Shown here in pieces: positions 24,584-33,353 of a stretch of DNA of 64,000 bases. The DNA comes from Modestobacter sp. DSM 44400. GTDB lineage: Bacteria; Actinomycetota; Actinomycetes; Mycobacteriales; Geodermatophilaceae. The notes beneath the pieces are model-generated. The model searched no databases, was not told the DNA's origin, and worked only from the letters and a program-made list of their open reading frames with translations. Position 1 is the first letter of the stretch; each line of letters starts with the position of its first letter. The stretch covers positions 62,001 to 126,000 of the forward strand of contig NZ_FNOZ01000009.1 of NCBI RefSeq assembly GCF_900107175.1, read 5' to 3'. The translations under genes were made by a program, and so were the position numbers.

Positions 24584-25639
24584 TCACCACGTGCGGGTGG
24601 CGCCGGTGGAAAGGGTCCTGCCGGGCTTGCGCCACTTGGGCTCTCGGTCGAGCGTGCGCGTGGTGATGCTCCGCAGCCTGCGCATCGTCGACCCGTAAGG
24701 GCCCACTGCGTTCGTGGAGAGCTTGCCGCCAGGTGGCTCGTCCATGAACGGCATGAACTTGTCGGGGAAGCCGGGCATCGTGCAGCCGATACAGATCCCG
24801 CCGACGTTCGGGCAGCCGCCGATGCCGTTCATCCAGCCGCGTTTGGGAACGTTGCACTTCACCGTCGGGCCCCAGCAGCCCAGCTTCACGATGCACTTGG
24901 GCGAGCCGTACTCGGTGGCGAAGTCGGCCTGCTCGTAATAGCCGGCGCGGTCACAGCCCTCGTGCACGGTCTGCCCGAACAGCCAGGTCGGTCGCAAGGC
25001 GTCGTCGAGGGGAATCATCGGGGCCTGGCCGGTGGCCATGTAGAGCATGTAGGTCAACGTCTCGGACAGGTTGTCGGGCTGGATGGGGCAGCCGGGCACG
25101 CACACGATCGGGATGCCGGCCTTGGATTTCCAGTCCCAGCCCAGGTAGTCCGGCACGCCCATGGCCCCCGTCGGGTTGCCCGCCATGGCGTGGATCCCGC
25201 CGTAGGTTGCGCAGGTGCCGGCCGCCACGATCGCGGTCGCCTTCGGGGCCAGGCGGTCCAGCCACTCGCTCGTCGTCATCGGCTGGCCGGTGGCGGGATT
25301 GTTGCCGAACCCGCACCAGTAGCCCTCGTCGTGCAGCTTCTCGTTGGGAATCGAACCCTCGACGACGAGAACGAACGGCTCGAGTTCGCCGCGGTCGGCC
25401 TTGAAGAACCATTCGAGGAAGTCGTCGGCGCCCCCGTTGGGGCCGCACTCGAAGTCGATCAACGGCCAGTGCATGGCGATCTGCGGCAGACCGGGCAATG
25501 CGCCCAGCGCGATCTCTTCGATGCTGGGCTGAGTGGCGGCGGTCAGGGACACCGAGTCCCCGTCGCAGCTGAGACCTGCGTTGATCCACAGCACGTGGAT
25601 GAGGGTCTCTTCGGCCTTCTGGGCTTCAGCTGTGGGCAT
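24584..25639 (-). CDS. [NiFe] hydrogenase small subunit, group 1h (HhyS/HucS type)
   Basis: This 351-residue electron-transfer subunit carries three Fe-S clusters. Motifs: HVLWINAGLSCDGDSVSLTA at the N-terminus, where the Cys-x-x-Asp arrangement fits the group's unusual Asp-containing proximal cluster site, then VAAGTCATYGGIHAMAG, CVPGCPIQPDN, GYYEQADFATEYGSPKC, KLGCWGPTVKCNVPKRGWMN and CPNVGGICIGCTMPGFPDKF. There is no Tat signal or C-terminal membrane anchor, as expected for this group. ATG 25639 is chosen with a GGGAAG site; GTG 25648 is an alternative. It is the first gene of the hydrogenase operon behind a good promoter. Confidence 0.94.
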   Translation of the reverse strand: MPTAEAQKAEETLIHVLWINAGLSCDGDSVSLTAATQPSIEEIALGALPGLPQIAMHWPLIDFECGPNGGADDFLEWFFKADRGELEPFVLVVEGSIPNEKLHDEGYWCGFGNNPATGQPMTTSEWLDRLAPKATAIVAAGTCATYGGIHAMAGNPTGAMGVPDYLGWDWKSKAGIPIVCVPGCPIQPDNLSETLTYMLYMATGQAPMIPLDDALRPTWLFGQTVHEGCDRAGYYEQADFATEYGSPKCIVKLGCWGPTVKCNVPKRGWMNGIGGCPNVGGICIGCTMPGFPDKFMPFMDEPPGGKLSTNAVGPYGSTMRRLRSITTRTLDREPKWRKPGRTLSTGATRTW

Positions 25640-25736
25640 CGACGCCACACTTCCCGTGGGGCCGGAGCGCCCGGACCCGCACGCTGCGTTGTTGCGGGGG
25701 ACGAGATCTTCGTCTCTCTTGCGCAACCAGAGTCCT

Positions 25737-25766
25737 ATCTAGGCCTTCCGCTCACCGCCCTGTCAA
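25737..25766 (-). promoter_or_regulatory. Predicted promoter of the hydrogenase operon
   Basis: On the minus strand TTGACA (25766-25761), an 18-bp spacer and CTAGAT (25742-25737) form a near-consensus promoter about 100 bases before the small-subunit start. Just downstream, at 25719-25726, lies the palindrome ttgcgcaa, which could be an operator in the leader. The promoter is between hypB and the small-subunit gene, so the structural genes can be expressed separately from hypA-hypB. Confidence 0.6.
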
Positions 25767-25787
25767 GAGAGGAGGCCGCGCGAAGCG

Positions 25788-26543
25788 TCACAGCGCGTTC
25801 AGCCAGTCGTACCAGGCACCGAGGCCGGACCCGTCGCGTACCGACAACGGAAGGACCGTCAGGGTCGGCTTGAGCCGGCGGGCATCGCGTGCGCACCGGT
25901 CCACGTCGAAGTCCACGTAGGGCAGGAGGTCGGTCTTGTTCACGACGACCAGATCAGCGGCGGCGAACATGTGCGGATACTTCAGCGGCTTGTCGTCGCC
26001 CTCCGTCACCGAGATGATCACGACCTTTGCACGCTCCCCGAGGTCGAAGAGCGCGGGGCAGACCAGATTTCCGACGTTCTCGAGAAAGACGAGACTGTCC
26101 GGCTTCGGGTCGAGTGCGCGAAGACCTCGTTCGATCATGGTCGCGTCGAGATGACATCCGGATCCGGTGTTGATCTGGATCGCCCGCGCGCCCGCGTCGC
26201 GGATTCGCTGCGCATCGAAGGTGGTCTCCTGGTCACCTTCGATCACGCTGATCTCACGCCCGACCCGGGCGCCTTTGAGGGTGCGCTCGAGCAGCGAGGT
26301 CTTGCCCGCGCCCGGCGAGCTCATCAGGTTCAGCGCGACGATGCCCCGCTCGGCCAGCCAGCTGCGGTTGTGCCCGGCCAGGTGGTCGTTCTTGGCCAAC
26401 AGAGCGGTCTCGATGTCGACCGTCCTCGAGCGCGGCTCGTGCACAGGTGGGTGCCCGTGCTCGGTCGAAACACCGTGCCGGTGCCCGTCGGCCAGCCCCT
26501 CCACGCGGACGTCGGACTCTCCACAGCCACATGTGCCGCACAC
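25788..26543 (-). CDS. hypB: Hydrogenase nickel incorporation GTPase HypB
   Basis: This 251-residue GTPase delivers nickel to the hydrogenase large subunit together with HypA. The N-terminus VCGTCGCGESDV supplies the CxxCGC nickel-binding motif, followed by a His-rich stretch (DGHRHGVSTEHGHPPVHEP) that can store nickel. The G domain has the P-loop LMSSPGAGKTSLLERTL, IEGDQETTFDAQRI, and NKTDLLPYVDFDVDRC. The internal nickel/zinc site (GSGCHLDATMIERGL) is present. It starts at a GTG with GGGAGAGG upstream, about 50 bases after hypA. It is probably transcribed with hypA from its own promoter. Confidence 0.94.
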   Translation of the reverse strand: MCGTCGCGESDVRVEGLADGHRHGVSTEHGHPPVHEPRSRTVDIETALLAKNDHLAGHNRSWLAERGIVALNLMSSPGAGKTSLLERTLKGARVGREISVIEGDQETTFDAQRIRDAGARAIQINTGSGCHLDATMIERGLRALDPKPDSLVFLENVGNLVCPALFDLGERAKVVIISVTEGDDKPLKYPHMFAAADLVVVNKTDLLPYVDFDVDRCARDARRLKPTLTVLPLSVRDGSGLGAWYDWLNAL

Positions 26544-26595
26544 GCTCGACCACCTCTCCCGGCCGGCACCACGCCGGCGATCAGCTCGGCAACGC

Positions 26596-26925
26596 TCAGG
26601 CCAGCACGACCGACGCGACCGCCAGTTCCCGGCCGGCCAGCACCTCGACGTCGGCACTGCCGCAGTCGCACAGCAGGAGGAGGTCGGCGAGCACGAACTC
26701 TCGGCCGCAGGTGCGGCACCGGCCGCGTCCCTCCGGCTGGTCGAACTCGAGGACGGCGCCGTCGAGCGACGTCCCAGCGGTGACCAGCCCGAAGCAGAAA
26801 GCCATCGCGTCGGGCACGACGCCGGCCAGCCGGCCCACCCGGAGCCGGACGCTCGCCACCCGCGCACTCCCGGTGCGCTCGGTGACGGCGTCCACCACGC
26901 TCTGGGTGATCGTGAGCTCGTGCAT
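26596..26925 (-). CDS. hypA: Hydrogenase maturation nickel metallochaperone HypA
   Basis: This 109-residue HypA/HybF protein begins MHELTITQSVVDAVTERTG, whose His2 is the nickel ligand. The zinc-ribbon half shows RCRTCGREF followed by LLLLCDCGSADVEVLAGREL: Cys-x2-Cys and Cys-x-Cys, the second pair one residue shorter than the usual CxxC. It hands nickel to HypB and the large subunit. It is the first gene of the hypAB pair and lies divergent from the HOT gene with about 105 bases between them. Confidence 0.92.
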   Translation of the reverse strand: MHELTITQSVVDAVTERTGSARVASVRLRVGRLAGVVPDAMAFCFGLVTAGTSLDGAVLEFDQPEGRGRCRTCGREFVLADLLLLCDCGSADVEVLAGRELAVASVVLA

Positions 26926-27031
26926 CGCACTCCTGCCCGTACGGAGCGCGAACGCTACGCCGGACGGCCTCCCGGGTGAAGGGCCCGCTGGGGCAGGATG
27001 GGCAGCCCCGTCCGCTCAGCGAGGAGAGACG

Positions 27032-28333
27032 ATGTCCGCGCCCATGTCCACGTTCCAGCCAGCGAATCCCGAAAGCGTCTTCACCTACGGCGCCCCGCAC
27101 CTGAAGTTCGGCGTGGGCGCCGCCGACGAGATCGGCTACGACCTCGCCCAGACCGGGGCGAAGCGGGTGCTCGTCGTCACCGACCCCGGGGTCGCGGCCA
27201 CCGGCCACCCGCAGCGGGTCGCCGACCAGATGACCCAGTTCGGCATCGACGCGCACGTCTTCGACGGCGCCCACGTCGAGCCGACCGACGAGAGCCTGCA
27301 GTTCGCCGTCGACTGGGCCCGGGAACACGGCCCCTGGGACGCGATCGTCGCGGTCGGCGGTGGGACGAGCATCGACACCGCCAAGGCGGTGAACCTGATG
27401 ACGACGAACCCCGGCGAGCTGATGGACTACGTCAACAAGCCGGTCGGTGGGGGGAAAGCCCCCGTCAACCCACTGCACCCGCTCGTCGCCGTCCCCACCA
27501 CGACGGGCACCGGCGCGGAGAGCACCACGATCTGCGTGCTCGACGTCCTGTCGCAGAAGGTGAAGACCGGGATCAGCCACGTCCGTCTCCGGCCCACGCT
27601 CGCCGTCATCGACCCCTCGCTGACCCGCACCCAGCCGGCCGGGGTGACCGCCGCAGCCGGCATGGACATCCTCTGCCACGCGCTGGAGAGCTACACCGCG
27701 CGGCCGTACACGACCTACGAGCACAAGAAGCCCGAGGAGCGGGTGCCCTACTGCGGCGCCAATCCGATCGCCGACATGTGGTCGGAGAAGGCGATGAGCC
27801 TGCTGGCGGAGTCCTTCCGCCGCGCGGTGCACCACGGGGACGACGACGAGGCGCGGGCCAAGATGGCGATGGCCGCGACCTTCGCCGGCATGGGCTTCGG
27901 CAACGCGGGGGTGCACATCCCGCACGCCAACGCTTACCCGATCGCCGGCCGGGTGAAGGACTTCAACCCCAAGGACTACCCGGCCGACCACCCGATGATC
28001 CCGCACGGCATGTCGGTGGCCCTCACCGCGCCGGAGGCCTTCCGGTTCACCTTCGACGCCTCCGCCGACCGGCACCGCCGTGCGGCCCAGTTGCTCGACC
28101 CGCGCGCCGAGGAGCCGAACGACCCCGCGGAGTACCTGCCGGCGGTGCTGTCGTCGCTGATGCGCGACATCGGCATCCCCGGGGGGATCGGCGCGGTGGG
28201 CTACGACGAGGGCGACATCGGCGACCTGGTCGAGGGCACGCTCAAGCAGCAGCGGCTGCTGGCCACGGCACCCAAGGAGGTCACCGCCGACGACCTCGAG
28301 GGCATCTTCCGCCGGTCGATCACCCTGTGGTGA
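27032..28333 (+). CDS. Hydroxyacid-oxoacid transhydrogenase (iron-containing ADH family)
   Basis: This 433-residue group III iron-dependent dehydrogenase resembles ADHFE1/HOT proteins, which oxidise 4-hydroxybutyrate to succinic semialdehyde while reducing 2-oxoglutarate to D-2-hydroxyglutarate. Visible features are DAIVAVGGGTSIDTAKAVNL (nucleotide loop), AVPTTTGTGAESTTICVLDV, the metal ligands in AGMDILCHALESYTARPYTT and GNAGVHIPHANAYPIAGRVK, and the HOT-type KKPEERVPYCGANPIADMWS insertion. The ATG follows GAGGAGAGAC. It overlaps by 4 bp with a flavoprotein whose family includes D-2-hydroxyglutarate dehydrogenases, which fits a hydride-recycling pair. The exact hydroxyacid is inferred. Confidence 0.88.
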   Translation: MSAPMSTFQPANPESVFTYGAPHLKFGVGAADEIGYDLAQTGAKRVLVVTDPGVAATGHPQRVADQMTQFGIDAHVFDGAHVEPTDESLQFAVDWAREHGPWDAIVAVGGGTSIDTAKAVNLMTTNPGELMDYVNKPVGGGKAPVNPLHPLVAVPTTTGTGAESTTICVLDVLSQKVKTGISHVRLRPTLAVIDPSLTRTQPAGVTAAAGMDILCHALESYTARPYTTYEHKKPEERVPYCGANPIADMWSEKAMSLLAESFRRAVHHGDDDEARAKMAMAATFAGMGFGNAGVHIPHANAYPIAGRVKDFNPKDYPADHPMIPHGMSVALTAPEAFRFTFDASADRHRRAAQLLDPRAEEPNDPAEYLPAVLSSLMRDIGIPGGIGAVGYDEGDIGDLVEGTLKQQRLLATAPKEVTADDLEGIFRRSITLW

Positions 28334-31170
28334 CCCGCGCGGCCAACTCGGAGGTGGCGGACGCCGAGCTGCTGGCCGGTCTGCACCGGGCGGGGGTCGC
28401 CGACGTCGACGGCTCCGGGCTGGCGCGGGCGCTGTACTCCAGCGACGCCTCGCTCTACCGCGTGCTGCCCCGGGCGGTCGTCCGCCCCCGGCACGCCGAC
28501 GAGATCGTCGCGACCCTTGCGGTCTGCCGGGAGCTCGGCGTGCCGCTGACCGCCCGCGGGGCCGGCACGTCGATCGCCGGCAACGCGGTCGGCCCCGGCG
28601 TCGTGTTCGACACCAGCCGGCACCTGTCCCGGATCCGGTCGATCGACCCGGAGACCCGGACGGCGGTGGTCGACCCCGGCGTCGTCCAGGCCGCACTGCA
28701 GGCCGCCGCCCGGCCGCACGGGCTCCGCTTCGGCCCCGACCCCAGCACGCACAACCGCTGCACGATCGGCGGGATGATCGGCAACAACGCCTGCGGCTCG
28801 CGGGCGCTGGGCTACGGGCGGACGTCGGACAACGTCGCCGCGCTGGACGTCGTCACCGGCGCCGGCGCACAGCTGCAGCTGGCCAGCGCCGCCGCCGGCG
28901 CACTGCCCGACCCGCTGCAGGCGCTCGTCGACGCGCACCTGTCGACCATCCGCACCGAGCTCGGGCGCTTCGGCCGGCAGGTCTCCGGCTACGCGCTCGA
29001 GCACCTGCTGCCCGAGCGCGGCGGCGACCTCACCCGGGCGCTCGTAGGCAGCGAGGGCACCCTCGCCCTCACCCTGGGCGCCACCGTGCGGCTGGTGCCC
29101 GAGCCGGCCGTGCGCGCGCTCGTCGTCCTCGGCTACCCCTCGATGCCCGACGCGGCCGACCAGACCCCGGCCCTGCTCGCCTACTCCCCCACCGCCGTGG
29201 AGGGGCTGGACTCGCGCATCGTCCAGCGCCTGCGCGACGTGCCCGCCGCCGTCGTCCCCGACCTGCCGCGCGGCGAGGGCTGGCTGATCGTCGAGCTCAC
29301 CGGCGACGACGCCGGCGAGGTGGCCGACCGCGCCCGGCGGATGGTCGCCGGCGCCGGGGCCGTCGACTCCCTGGTGGTGGCCGACCCGGCCGAGGCAGCG
29401 GCCATCTGGCGGATCCGGGAGGACGGCGCCGGCCTGGCCGCCCGGACCAGCGACGGGCATCCGGCGCACGCCGGCTGGGAGGACGCCGCCGTTCCGGTGG
29501 AGCAGCTGGGCGCCTACCTTCGCGACTTCGACGCGCTGCTCACCGAGCACGACCTGCAGGGGCTGCCCTACGGGCACTTCGGCGACGGCTGCGTGCACGT
29601 CCGCATCGACTTCCCGTTCGGCCAGCAGCACGAGGACGGCGGCCGGCCGCGGTACCGCGCGTTCATCACCGACGCCGCCCGGCTGGTGGCCCGCTACGGC
29701 GGGTCGGTGTCCGGGGAGCACGGCGACGGCCGGGCCCGCAGCGAGCTGCTGCCGCACATGTACTCCCCCGCCGTTATCGCGCTGTTCGAGCAGGTCAAGG
29801 GCGTCCTGGACCCCGGCGACGTGCTCAACCCCGGTGTCCTGGTCCGCCCCGCACCCTTCGACGCCGACGTCCGGGTCGCCGAGGTCGGCCCCCGGCGGCA
29901 GCACCTGGCGCTGGCCTACCGGCACGACGGCGGGGATCTCACTGCCGCGGTGCACCGGTGCACCGGAGTCGGGAAGTGCCGGGCCGACCTGACCGCCACC
30001 GGCGGCGTGATGTGCCCGTCGTACCCGGCCACCCGGGAGGAGAAGGACAGCACCCGGGGCCGCGCCCGGGTGCTGCAGGAGATGCTCGCCCCCGGTGGGC
30101 CGGTGCACGACTGGCGCTCCCCCGAGGTGCACGCCGCCCTCGACCTGTGCCTGTCCTGCAAGGGCTGTTCCCGCGACTGCCCCACCGGCGTGGACATGGC
30201 CGCCTACAAGACCGAGGTGCTGCACCAGTCCTACCGGCGGCACCTTCGGCCGCGGCCGCACTACGCGCTCGGCCAGCTGCCCCGCTGGGCCGACCTGGCC
30301 GCCCGCGCGCCCCGGTTGGTGAACGCGCTCATGGGCTCCCGGCCCGGCGGTGCGCTGGCGAAATGGGCCGCCGGTGTCGACCAGCGACGTGACCTGCCGG
30401 CTTTCGCCGCGCACACGTTCCGCGCGGGGTGGACGCCGCGAACCGATGACGACCGGCCGCCGGTGGCGCTGTGGGTGGACTCGTTCACCGACCACTTCGC
30501 CCCCGAGGTCGCCGTCGCAGCCGTCACGGTGCTGGAGTCGGCCGGCTACCGGGTCGAGGTGCCCCCGGCGGACACCTGCTGTGCGCTGACCTGGATCACC
30601 ACCGGCCAGCTCGACGCCGCGAAGCGCATCCTGCGCGGCACGATCTCCACCCTCGCCGGCTACGCCGACGCCGGGATGCCGATCGTGGGTGTCGAGCCGT
30701 CGTGCACCGCCGTGCTGCGCGGTGAGGCCGCCGAGCTGGTCGACGACCCGGCAACCGTGCGGGTCGCCCGGGCCACCCGCACGCTGGCCGAGCTGCTGAC
30801 GGAGACCCCCGGCTGGGCGCCGCCGTCCCTGGCCGGGGTCGAGGTGGTCGCCCAGCCGCACTGCCACCACCACTCCGTGCTGGGCTGGAGCACAGACGAA
30901 CGGCTGCTGCGCCGGGCGGGTGCCACGGTCACCCGGGTCGGCGGATGCTGCGGGCTGGCCGGCAACTGGGGCGTCGAGCGTGGGCACCACGACGTGTCGG
31001 TCCGGATCGCCGAGCACGACCTGCTGCCCGCCGTCCGCGGCGCCGGCCCGGACGCCGTCGTCCTCGCTGACGGCTTCTCCTGCCGCACCCAGCTCGACCA
31101 GCTCGACGGCCGGACGGCGGTCCACCTGGCCCAGCTGCTGGCCGGCCTCCCGACCGCGCCGGCGGACTAG
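28330..31170 (+). CDS. FAD-linked oxidase with C-terminal Fe-S/CCG domain (D-2-hydroxyglutarate or D-lactate dehydrogenase type)
   Basis: This 946-residue enzyme has an N-terminal VAO/PCMH FAD domain (LTARGAGTSIAGNAVGPGVV, PDPSTHNRCTIGGMIGNNAC) and an FAD-oxidase C domain (LPYGHFGDGCVHVRIDFPFG, GSVSGEHGDGRARSELL). A ferredoxin-like Fe-S region follows near residues 545-625 (CTGVGKCR and CLSCKGCSRDCPTGVDM). A CCG-type electron-acceptor domain ends the protein (DTCCALTWITTGQLDAAKR and GGCCGLAGNWG). Size and order match Ydij-like D-2-hydroxyacid dehydrogenases. The GTG start overlaps the HOT stop by 4 bp. It would reoxidise D-2-hydroxyglutarate made by the transhydrogenase and pass electrons to the respiratory chain. 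Confidence 0.88.
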   Translation: MTRAANSEVADAELLAGLHRAGVADVDGSGLARALYSSDASLYRVLPRAVVRPRHADEIVATLAVCRELGVPLTARGAGTSIAGNAVGPGVVFDTSRHLSRIRSIDPETRTAVVDPGVVQAALQAAARPHGLRFGPDPSTHNRCTIGGMIGNNACGSRALGYGRTSDNVAALDVVTGAGAQLQLASAAAGALPDPLQALVDAHLSTIRTELGRFGRQVSGYALEHLLPERGGDLTRALVGSEGTLALTLGATVRLVPEPAVRALVVLGYPSMPDAADQTPALLAYSPTAVEGLDSRIVQRLRDVPAAVVPDLPRGEGWLIVELTGDDAGEVADRARRMVAGAGAVDSLVVADPAEAAAIWRIREDGAGLAARTSDGHPAHAGWEDAAVPVEQLGAYLRDFDALLTEHDLQGLPYGHFGDGCVHVRIDFPFGQQHEDGGRPRYRAFITDAARLVARYGGSVSGEHGDGRARSELLPHMYSPAVIALFEQVKGVLDPGDVLNPGVLVRPAPFDADVRVAEVGPRRQHLALAYRHDGGDLTAAVHRCTGVGKCRADLTATGGVMCPSYPATREEKDSTRGRARVLQEMLAPGGPVHDWRSPEVHAALDLCLSCKGCSRDCPTGVDMAAYKTEVLHQSYRRHLRPRPHYALGQLPRWADLAARAPRLVNALMGSRPGGALAKWAAGVDQRRDLPAFAAHTFRAGWTPRTDDDRPPVALWVDSFTDHFAPEVAVAAVTVLESAGYRVEVPPADTCCALTWITTGQLDAAKRILRGTISTLAGYADAGMPIVGVEPSCTAVLRGEAAELVDDPATVRVARATRTLAELLTETPGWAPPSLAGVEVVAQPHCHHHSVLGWSTDERLLRRAGATVTRVGGCCGLAGNWGVERGHHDVSVRIAEHDLLPAVRGAGPDAVVLADGFSCRTQLDQLDGRTAVHLAQLLAGLPTAPAD

Positions 31171-33353
31171 AGGAGGTCGGCCAGCAGCGCCGCGGCCCGG
31201 GCCGCCCCGTCGGTCTCCACCGGGCGGTAGGCCACCGACCGGGTGACCTCCTGCGCGATGACCTCGGCGAGCGCGTCGGGCTCGGCGGCCTGGGCGTAGT
31301 CCAGGCACCGCCCGGCCCCGTACCGGTCGAGCCGTTTGCGGACGTGGAAGGTCTGCTCGAAGTGCCGGCGCAGGGGCACGTAGACGAACGGCCTGCCCAG
31401 CGCGGTGAGCTCCATGCACGTCGTCAGGCCGCCCTGCACCACCGCGAGGTCGCAGGCGGCCAGGTGGCGGTAGAGGTCGGGCACGTACCCCAGCACCGCA
31501 ACACCGGGGGTCCGGGGCAGCGACCGTGGGTCGATCCGCGGTCCGGTGACGACCACGAACCGCAGCTCCGGCACCCGACGCCGCACCAGCGGCACGGCGT
31601 CCAGCACCCGGTGCAGCAACGAGCCGCCCACCCCGGAGCCGCCCACGGTCACCAGGCACAGCGCCTCGCCCTCGCCCACCCCCAGGCCGCGACGGAGCCG
31701 GGCGGTCCCCGTCAGGGCCGCCGGGTCGAAGCCGGTCACGTATCCGGAGAAGTCGAAGTTCTGCTCGGTCCACTCCCGGATCGAGGGCAGCCCCGGACCG
31801 AAGCAGTCCTCGACGACGTCCTCGGGGTTGCCCACGAACACCGAGCGGTCCCGCACCCGCCGGAAGCGGGCCCGCTGCTCAAGCATCTCCGCGTTGAGGT
31901 CGGCGGTCAGCGCCGCCTCCCGCGCCCCGCCCTCGGGCATCGGCAACCAGCCGACGAAGTCCGTCATCCAGGCGAAGGCGAACCGCTTGAGCTCCGGGTT
32001 CTCGTGCAGGAAGTAGTCGACCTCCCACGCCTCGTCGCCCACGACGAGGTCGTAGTCGCCGTCCCGGACGACGTCGGCGAAGACCATGAAATTGTTCACC
32101 AGGATCTCGTCCATCCGGCGGATGGCCTGGAAGGCGTGCAGGTCGTGCTCGCCCGACTCGTGCTCCATGTGGCCCGACTCGTTCGCCAGCTCGGCGGACG
32201 CCGGGTGGATGCGCTCGCCCCGGTCGGCGAGCACCCGGGTGACCGGGTGCTGGGCGAGCCAGTCGATCTCCAGGTCGGGCTGCAGGAGGCGGAGCTCGGT
32301 GGCGATGGCGGTGTCGCGCTGGGCATGGCCCAGCCCGATCGGTGAGGAGAGGTACAGCGCCCGGCGCCTGCGCCGGGCCGCCCGGACCCACGTCGCCTGC
32401 TCCGTCGGGGGGCAGACCCGGTCGACGAACTCGCTGATCAGGTGGTTGATCCGCACCGGGTCACGGGCCGGTGGGCCGTGGCCGGCGCCGTCCAGGAGCA
32501 CCAGCGAACCGCCGGTCAGCTCGGCCAGCATCTCCCCCACCTCCGGGCTGCGAACCCGGTCCCCCGTCCCGTGGACGACGGTCACCAGGCACCTGACGAG
32601 CCGGCACAACGGCTCCAGCGGCTCGCAGACCGCCCCGTCGCACCCCAGCCGGCCGGCCGTGGTGTCGGCCAGGGTGGCCGGGGAGATCTCCCGGCCCCAG
32701 CCGACGCAGTCCTCGACCTGCTTGGTCGAGTGCGGCTCGCTGAACATCTGGCCGAAGAAGAACTGCAGGAAGCCGTCGTAGTCACCATCGAGCCAGACGT
32801 GCTTGTTGTAGCTCGCCCACCCCTCGTGCCCGTCGAGCCTGGCGTTCCACGGCTGCAGGTCCCGGCCCGGCGTCCGTACCGGCAATCCGCAGGACGGCGC
32901 GATGGCGAACAGGCCGAGCATCCGGTCCGGCGCGGACGCGGCCACGTGCACCGACCACGCGGCGCCGCAGGAGAGCGAGACGAGCACCGCCCGGTCGGTG
33001 GCGGTCGCGTCCAGGACGGCGAGGGCGTCGGCCGCGTACTCGCCGTCGGTGTACGCGGCCGCCCCCGCCGGCCGGTCCGAGCGGCCGCTGCCCCGGCCGT
33101 CGAAGGTGACCACCCGGTACCAGCGGGCCAGGTGGCCGACCTGGGCCTTCCAGAACCGCGAGGACACGATCGACCACGTCGGCATCAGCAGCACGGTCGG
33201 GTGGTGGCCCTCGCCGAACACCTCGTAGGCCAGCCGGACGCCGTCCCGCTCGACGACGCCCTGGACGTCGGGCTCCCGTGCCCGAGCGACCTGGCCCACG
33301 CGGGCAGTCTGCTCCCTCCACGGCCCTGGTCGGACCCGATCGGCTCCCGTCAC
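31167..33353 (-). CDS. Alpha/beta-hydrolase fused to a GT-B glycosyltransferase
   Basis: This 728-residue two-domain protein starts at a GTG overlapping the methyltransferase stop by 4 bp. Residues ~35-300 are an alpha/beta hydrolase: nucleophile elbow VLVSLSCGAAWSVHVA (S-x-S-C-G), oxyanion region VLLMPTWSIVSSRFWK, acid/His part CLVTVVHGTGDRVRSPE and LLDGAGHGPPARDP. Residues ~320-728 are a MurG/UGT-like glycosyltransferase: YLSSPIGLGHAQRDTAIATE, DEAWEVDYFLHENPELKRFA, LVTVGGSGVGGSLLHRVL and DLAVVQGGLTTCMELTALGR. Fusion of a hydrolase and a transferase suggests sequential steps on one acceptor, possibly a lipid or secondary metabolite. It ends by overlapping the convergent flavoprotein stop. 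Confidence 0.85.
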   Translation of the reverse strand: MTGADRVRPGPWREQTARVGQVARAREPDVQGVVERDGVRLAYEVFGEGHHPTVLLMPTWSIVSSRFWKAQVGHLARWYRVVTFDGRGSGRSDRPAGAAAYTDGEYAADALAVLDATATDRAVLVSLSCGAAWSVHVAASAPDRMLGLFAIAPSCGLPVRTPGRDLQPWNARLDGHEGWASYNKHVWLDGDYDGFLQFFFGQMFSEPHSTKQVEDCVGWGREISPATLADTTAGRLGCDGAVCEPLEPLCRLVRCLVTVVHGTGDRVRSPEVGEMLAELTGGSLVLLDGAGHGPPARDPVRINHLISEFVDRVCPPTEQATWVRAARRRRRALYLSSPIGLGHAQRDTAIATELRLLQPDLEIDWLAQHPVTRVLADRGERIHPASAELANESGHMEHESGEHDLHAFQAIRRMDEILVNNFMVFADVVRDGDYDLVVGDEAWEVDYFLHENPELKRFAFAWMTDFVGWLPMPEGGAREAALTADLNAEMLEQRARFRRVRDRSVFVGNPEDVVEDCFGPGLPSIREWTEQNFDFSGYVTGFDPAALTGTARLRRGLGVGEGEALCLVTVGGSGVGGSLLHRVLDAVPLVRRRVPELRFVVVTGPRIDPRSLPRTPGVAVLGYVPDLYRHLAACDLAVVQGGLTTCMELTALGRPFVYVPLRRHFEQTFHVRKRLDRYGAGRCLDYAQAAEPDALAEVIAQEVTRSVAYRPVETDGAARAAALLADLL

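Noticed and set aside
26998-28329. A long N-terminal extension of the flavoprotein in the plus strand
   Set aside because: The extra ~440 residues overlap the HOT gene in another frame and are Arg-rich shadow; the GTG at 28330 with the 4-bp overlap is the natural start.
28201-31773. A 1190-residue open frame on the minus strand across the flavoprotein gene
   Set aside because: It is the antisense shadow of a well-supported FAD/Fe-S protein; composition is Gly/Val/Arg/His-rich with no domain, as expected for GC-rich antisense frames.
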